A DNA stretch of 11,031 nucleotides from JAAZVM01 sp041642635 (lineage in GTDB: Bacteria; Patescibacteriota; Gracilibacteria; BD1-5; UBA6164), in the NCBI GenBank assembly GCA_041642635.1, contig JBEPWB010000039.1:1-11031 (forward strand), read 5' to 3'. Of this stretch, positions 7,468 to 11,031 are shown piece after piece. Made by a program: the position numbers and the translations under genes. The notes below the pieces were generated by a model. That model did not search any database. It worked only from the letters and a program-made list of their open reading frames with translations, and was not told where the DNA came from. How positions within the stretch are numbered: position 1 is the stretch's first letter; the number at the start of each line of letters is the position of its first letter.

Positions 7468-8874
7468 ATGATTAATAAAATAAAATCTTTTGAAGAAGTA
7501 AAAGAATCAAATCTTGTTTTATTTTTGCAAAAATCTAGTGAATTGTCTAGTTTGAAATGAATGTGAATTTCAAAAAAAATTACTGACAAAATCAAGCAAA
7601 AAATATTAGATGATAAAAATTTTTGCTTTGATTTTTATATTTGAAGCCAAAATTTTGAAAAAATATTTGTAATATATTTTAGTAAAAATGATACAAAAGA
7701 TATTAATTATTTTCTTTGAGATATTTTTAGATGACTTCCAGAAAAACTTACACTTTTAACAAAATCTGAAAAAAATGTAATAACTTTGTTAAATAATTGT
7801 CTACTTTCAAGATATAAATATCAAGAATTCAAAACAGAAAAACAAAATGACGAAATAAATATTTTTGTTTGAGATATAGATGAAAAAATTATTGATCATA
7901 GAGTTGATACTATAAAAAATATATTTTTGGCTCGTGATTTGGGATTTATGCCTTCTAATGAACTTTATCCAGAATCATTTGCAAAAATTATTGGAGATAC
8001 AAAATTCAAAAACACAAAAGTTAAAATTTTGGATTCTAACAAGATAGAAAAACTTTGACTAGGATTGATTCATAATGTTTGAAAATGAAGTTCTAAGAAA
8101 CCTTATATGGTTATATTAGAAAGAATTATAGATAAGAACTTGCCAACTATTTGAATAGTTTGAAAAGGAATAACTTATGATACATGATGAATTCAATTAA
8201 AACCTGGAAACAGTATGTATGAAATGAAATGAGATATGTGTTGAGGAGCTGTTGCTTTTGCAACTATGAAAGAATTAGATGAAAAAGATTTGAATGTAAA
8301 TCTTGTAACAGCAATTCCTATGGCAGAAAATCATATTTCAGGAGAAGCTTACAAACCAAGTGATATTATAAAATGATATAGTTGAAAAACAGTTGACATT
8401 ATTCATACTGACGCAGAATGAAGATTAGTTTTAGCTGATTGAATTAGTTATATTAGTGATAATTACAAGTTAGACAAAATAATTAGTGTTGCAACTTTGA
8501 CATGAGCTTGTATGGCTGCTCTTGGTTTTAGATACGCTTGAATTATGTGAAATGATAAAGAATTATTAGACAAATTTTTGGATTATTCTTACAAAAATTT
8601 TGAAAAATATAACAAATTGCCATTTGATGATTATTTGATAGAAAAAACAAAATCAAAAATTGCAGATTATGAAAACTTAAACACTTGAGTTTTTGCAGGT
8701 TCTAGTATGTGAGCAGCATTTTTGTATAATTTTTTGATGAATGATGAAAAATATACTCACCTAGATATTGCTTGAACTTCTCTTAATTGATTTGAACCTT
8801 ACTGATACACAGTAAAATGAATGACTTGATTTTGAGTTGATTCATTGTCTACAATTATAAAAAATTTAAAATAA
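7468..8874 (+). CDS. pepA: Leucyl aminopeptidase (M17 family)
   Basis: A two-metal aminopeptidase that removes N-terminal residues from peptides in the cytoplasm. The 468 residues have the usual divergent N-terminal domain (1-140) and the conserved C-terminal catalytic domain. VGKGITYDTGG (231-241), PGNSMYEMKGDM (246-257) and HTDAEGRLVLADG (313-325) are all present. By alignment to E. coli PepA the metal ligands are Lys233, Asp238, Asp256, Asp315 and Glu317, and the active-site residues are Lys245 and Arg319, so it should be active. The C-terminus carries the family's NTGVFAGSS-GAAF (405-417) and HLDIAGTS (431-438) segments. The usual NTDAEGR is HTDAEGR here. Glycine is encoded by both TGA and GGN. 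It is placed 22 bases after the membrane-protein gene; a link to the complex (for example peptide recycling) is possible but unproven. Confidence 0.95.
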
Positions 8875-8898
8875 AAGCTCTCCTTTAAAATAAAAAAT

Positions 8899-9594
8899 AT
8901 GAAAATATTAAAAATTTTATTGGATTTGATAGCTCCTAAAAAGTGTTATTCTTGCAATAAAGAATGACACTTTTTTTGTAAAAGTTGTCAAACCTTGGAA
9001 TATAGTTTTGAAAATATTTGTTATGTTTGTAAATGAAAAACAAAAAATTTTGAAGTTCACTCAGAATGTAAAAATTTTGCTTATTATGATAAAATAATTG
9101 TATTAAACCATTACAGGCAAAAATACACAAAAAAACTCATTAGAGACGCAAAATTTTATAATAAAACACATATTTATGATGACTTGTCTTATTTTTTGTA
9201 CGAAAAATTTATTCTGAATGAAAAAATAATTTTTAAAGATAATTATATTGTAACTTTTGTTCCAAGTTTTTATCTAAAAAAAATAAAAAGATGATTTAAT
9301 TGATCAGAAATATTAGCTAAAAATTTTTCAAATACTTCTTGAATAAAATATAAAAATCTAACAAAAAAAATAAAAAACACTTATTCACAATCAGAATTAA
9401 ATAGACAAGACAGATTAACAAATTTAAATAATAGCTTTGTTATAAATAAAAAATACAAAAAATTAATAAAAAACAAAAATATTATTATATTAGATGATGT
9501 AGTAAGTACATGAGTTACAATTAATGAATTATCTAAGATTCTAAAAAAATATAAAGCTAAAAAAATAATTTGACTAATAGTTGCATCTGATTAA
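8899..9594 (+). CDS. comF: ComF family phosphoribosyltransferase-like protein
   Basis: ComF proteins are needed for natural DNA uptake in several bacteria and combine a zinc finger with a phosphoribosyltransferase fold. Here 231 residues show an N-terminal zinc-binding region with cysteine pairs at 16/19, 27/30 and 41/44 (CYSC, CKSC, CYVC). RGFNGSE at 131-137 is the family's RGFN motif. SQSELNRQDRLTNLNNSF (163-180) matches the ComF Q-L-R-N pattern. The PRPP-binding loop IIILDDVVSTGVT lies at 195-207. All seven glycines are TGA, including those in RGFN and STG. The finger region also contains a terminator-like hairpin (8938-8977). It follows pepA by 24 bases. Presence in a locus with a PilC-N-like protein hints at competence or pili, though comF alone does not prove it. 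Confidence 0.9.
8938..8977 (+). promoter_or_regulatory. Terminator-like hairpin inside the comF coding region
   Basis: A 16-bp stem with one G-U pair (8938-8953 with 8960-8975) closes a six-base loop. It includes the GTGTTATTCTT/AAGAATGACAC core and is followed by a T7 run (8971-8977), the form of an intrinsic terminator. It begins 39 bases after the comF ATG, within the zinc-finger codons. No other hairpin lies between the pepA stop and this point, so it may end part of the pepA transcripts unless comF is being translated. Confidence 0.6.
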
Positions 9595-9608
9595 TTATGT
9601 GTTATAAT
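9581..9608 (+). promoter_or_regulatory. Promoter of the zinc-ribbon gene
   Basis: A consensus TATAAT (9603-9608) is preceded by TGT, forming a perfect extended -10 TGnTATAAT. A weak TTGCAT -35 (9581-9586) lies 16 bases upstream, inside the last comF codons. The start near 9615 leaves about a 27-nt leader before the ATG at 9642. No terminator separates comF from this gene, so it may also be read from the operon. Confidence 0.55.
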
Positions 9609-9641
9609 ATATTTAAACATAATAAAAGATAAATATATTTT

Positions 9642-10226
9642 ATGAATTCAAAACTAAATTATCCTCCTATTAATGATATTAATTCTAACGATAAAATGCC
9701 AGAAATTATTTGTATAAATATAAATAATACTTCTAATTATGTAGATAATATTTTGAATGAAGAAACTTGTCCTAATTGTGGAGCTACTCTGTTTGATGGT
9801 AAATGTGAAAATATAACTTATTGTGGTTATTGACATGCAGATGATTATATGGATTCTTTATATAACCATGAACAAGCTCTATTTGCAGAGCATGAAAAAT
9901 TATCAAAAATACAAAAGTGAAACTGAAAAAAACATTTAATGTCTACAATGAATTGACAAGAATTTTATTTTTATAATTTTTTCTGAAGAATAGAATCAGA
10001 TAAAGCAAATATTCAAATTGAAATTTATAACAAAAAAATAAAAGTTAATGTTAGTTATGATATAGTTGAAGAAGACGAAATAAAAAAAATATGAAAAATT
10101 CATATTCTCTGAAAAGTTAAAAAATTATTAAACTGACAATGGACGGATACATTTTATAACTATAAAGAATTAAAAAAATTAGTTGTAGTTGTATTGTCTG
10201 ATAGTAGATTTAATAAACATTTTTAA
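9642..10226 (+). CDS. Zinc-ribbon protein of unknown function (194 aa)
   Basis: I do not recognise a family. Residues 1-40 are Asn/Ile-rich and look disordered. A putative zinc site is formed by C43-x2-C46 (CPNCG), C55 and C61, with H65 nearby. A second part (about 66-194) contains EHEKLSKIQKGNGKKHLM, FYFYNFFGRIESDKANI, alternating basic/hydrophobic strands (IQIEIYNKKIKVNVSYD) and KLLNGQWTDTFYNYKELKKL, perhaps a beta-rich fold. It has no signal or membrane segment. The first 63 codons use only GGA/GGT for glycine, while the rest uses TGA at eight sites and no GGN, so standard-code annotation keeps just the zinc-ribbon fragment. It carries one of only three tryptophans in the window. It has its own extended -10 promoter and a terminator fused to its stop. 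It could bind nucleic acid, but that is a guess. Confidence 0.8.
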
Positions 10227-10263
10227 AAAAGATATTTAAAAATATTTGAATATCTTTTTTTTT
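10225..10263 (+). terminator. Terminator of the zinc-ribbon gene and operon
   Basis: GATATT (10231-10236) pairs with AATATC (10249-10254), extended by the A-run at 10225-10230 against the T-run from 10255, with nine T's at 10255-10263. It begins in the TAA stop codon of the zinc-ribbon gene. The loop is 12 bases and the stem is AT-rich. Confidence 0.7.
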
Positions 10264-10313
10264 GTATATTATAGATAGATAATAAATTTACTTAATTTAA
10301 AAATATAAAAAAT

Positions 10314-11031
10314 ATGTCAGAATATTTAGAAGTTATATGAGCAAAAAGTCATAACTTAAAAAATGTTTCAATAAAAATCCCAAAAAATAAAATGACAGTT
10401 ATTACTGGTGTTTCAGGTAGTTGAAAATCTTCACTAGCCTTTAACACTATTTATAATGTCTGAAAACAAAAATATTTAGAGAGTTTGAGTAGTTATGCTC
10501 GTATGTTTATTTGATGAATGAGCGAAGAAGCCGAAGTTGACGAAATAAATTGATTATCGCCAACTATTTCTATTGATCAAAAAACAACTAGTAAAAATCC
10601 TAGATCAACTGTTTGAACAATTACAGAAATTTATGATTATTACAAATTACTTTATCTAAATGTTTGAGTTAGAAAATGTATTGTTTGTTGAAACAAAGTA
10701 AAAAAAGATTCAATAAGTGATATTATTGATTATTTAGAATCTTTTGAAGAAAATACAAAATTTATGATAAAAGCACCACTTACAAAAAAATTTGGTGATT
10801 TTGAAGATTTAAAAGAAGAAATTCTAGATTTAGGTTTTATTAGATTTTCTATCTGAGATAATATTCACACAATCAATGACAAACTAGATTTATCAAGTGA
10901 AGATTTAAAAAATGTTTCAGTTATTGTTGATAGATTAGTAAAAAAAGATTATTCTGACACTAATTCACCAGATACAAAAAGATTAAAAGATTCTATTAAT
11001 TTAGCTTATAAAGTATGAAATTGACAATTAA
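10314..11031 (+). CDS. uvrA: Excinuclease ABC subunit A, N-terminal part (3' end outside window)
   Basis: UvrA is the damage-sensing ATPase of nucleotide excision repair and loads UvrB on lesions. The visible 239 residues begin with the family start EYLEVIGAKSHNLKNV and contain the first Walker A, GVSGSGKSS (32-40), whose third glycine is TGA. KYLESLSSYARMFIGGM (53-69) and LSPTISIDQKTTSKNPRSTVGTITEIYDYYKLLY (81-114) are highly conserved UvrA blocks. A CIVCG cysteine pair at 122-126 marks the usual zinc module entry. The part after about 130 is the UvrB-binding/signature-insertion region. Glycine is TGA at 12 sites and GGN at four. The gene begins 87 bases after the previous stop, behind a terminator, so it should have its own promoter, but I could not pick a convincing one in 10264-10313. 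The frame is open to the window end. Confidence 0.97.

Noticed and set aside
8936..9130. Minus-strand 64-codon ORF inside comF
   Set aside because: It lies wholly opposite the ComF zinc-finger region, which has clear family motifs on the plus strand.
9654..9836. Minus-strand 60-codon ORF opposite the zinc-ribbon gene
   Set aside because: It is an Ile/Thr-rich antisense shadow with no recognisable feature; the plus frame carries the CPNCG zinc site and continues past TGA to a proper stop.
10262..10283. TTGTAT / GATAAT as the uvrA promoter
   Set aside because: The spacing is 10 bases, too short, and other combinations in this AT-rich gap are equally weak.

Overview
The window comes from a very AT-rich bacterium that reads UGA as glycine (translation table 25), as Absconditabacteria (SR1) and Gracilibacteria (BD1-5) do. 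In-frame TGA falls where invariant glycines belong: MutL CPHGRP, the UvrA Walker A loop, ComF RGFN/STG, aminopeptidase VGKG. All eleven visible stop codons are TAA or TAG. Read with the standard code, every gene here except parts of the small ones breaks into fragments. I saw no insertion sequence, CRISPR array, phage gene or rRNA.

Left part (1-4464). The end of mutL (+) runs into a strong GC-rich hairpin that also faces the end of a tRNA-Arg(CCU) gene (-). Upstream of the tRNA on the minus strand are a membrane-tethered helix-turn-helix protein, glyA (serine hydroxymethyltransferase) and a carboxy-terminal processing protease (S41). The protease and glyA look like a two-gene operon ending in a palindrome laid over the glyA stop codon.

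Middle (4465-4811). A 347-base AT-rich divergent promoter region separates the minus-strand block from a plus-strand operon.

Right part (4812-11031). A tight run of plus-strand genes has gaps of 4, 19, 13, 22, 24 and 47 bases. It holds two small unrecognised helical proteins, a 455-aa coiled-coil membrane protein whose start resembles the N-terminal module of PilC/GspF pilus proteins, a 223-aa phenylalanine-rich polytopic membrane protein, an M17 leucyl aminopeptidase, a ComF-type phosphoribosyltransferase, and a zinc-ribbon protein with its own promoter. A terminator follows, then the start of uvrA. Two terminator-like hairpins with T-tracts lie at or inside the start of downstream genes: one over the start codon of the 223-aa gene and one 39 bases into comF. 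This suggests stepwise attenuation along the operon.

The most notable points are the recoded UGA with near-total replacement of GGN in some genes, the absence of in-frame CGA/CGG, extreme tryptophan scarcity (3 in about 3,370 residues), terminators fused to stop codons or buried in the next gene, a tRNA promoter overlapping a terminator, and an uncharacterised membrane/coiled-coil operon linked to comF.
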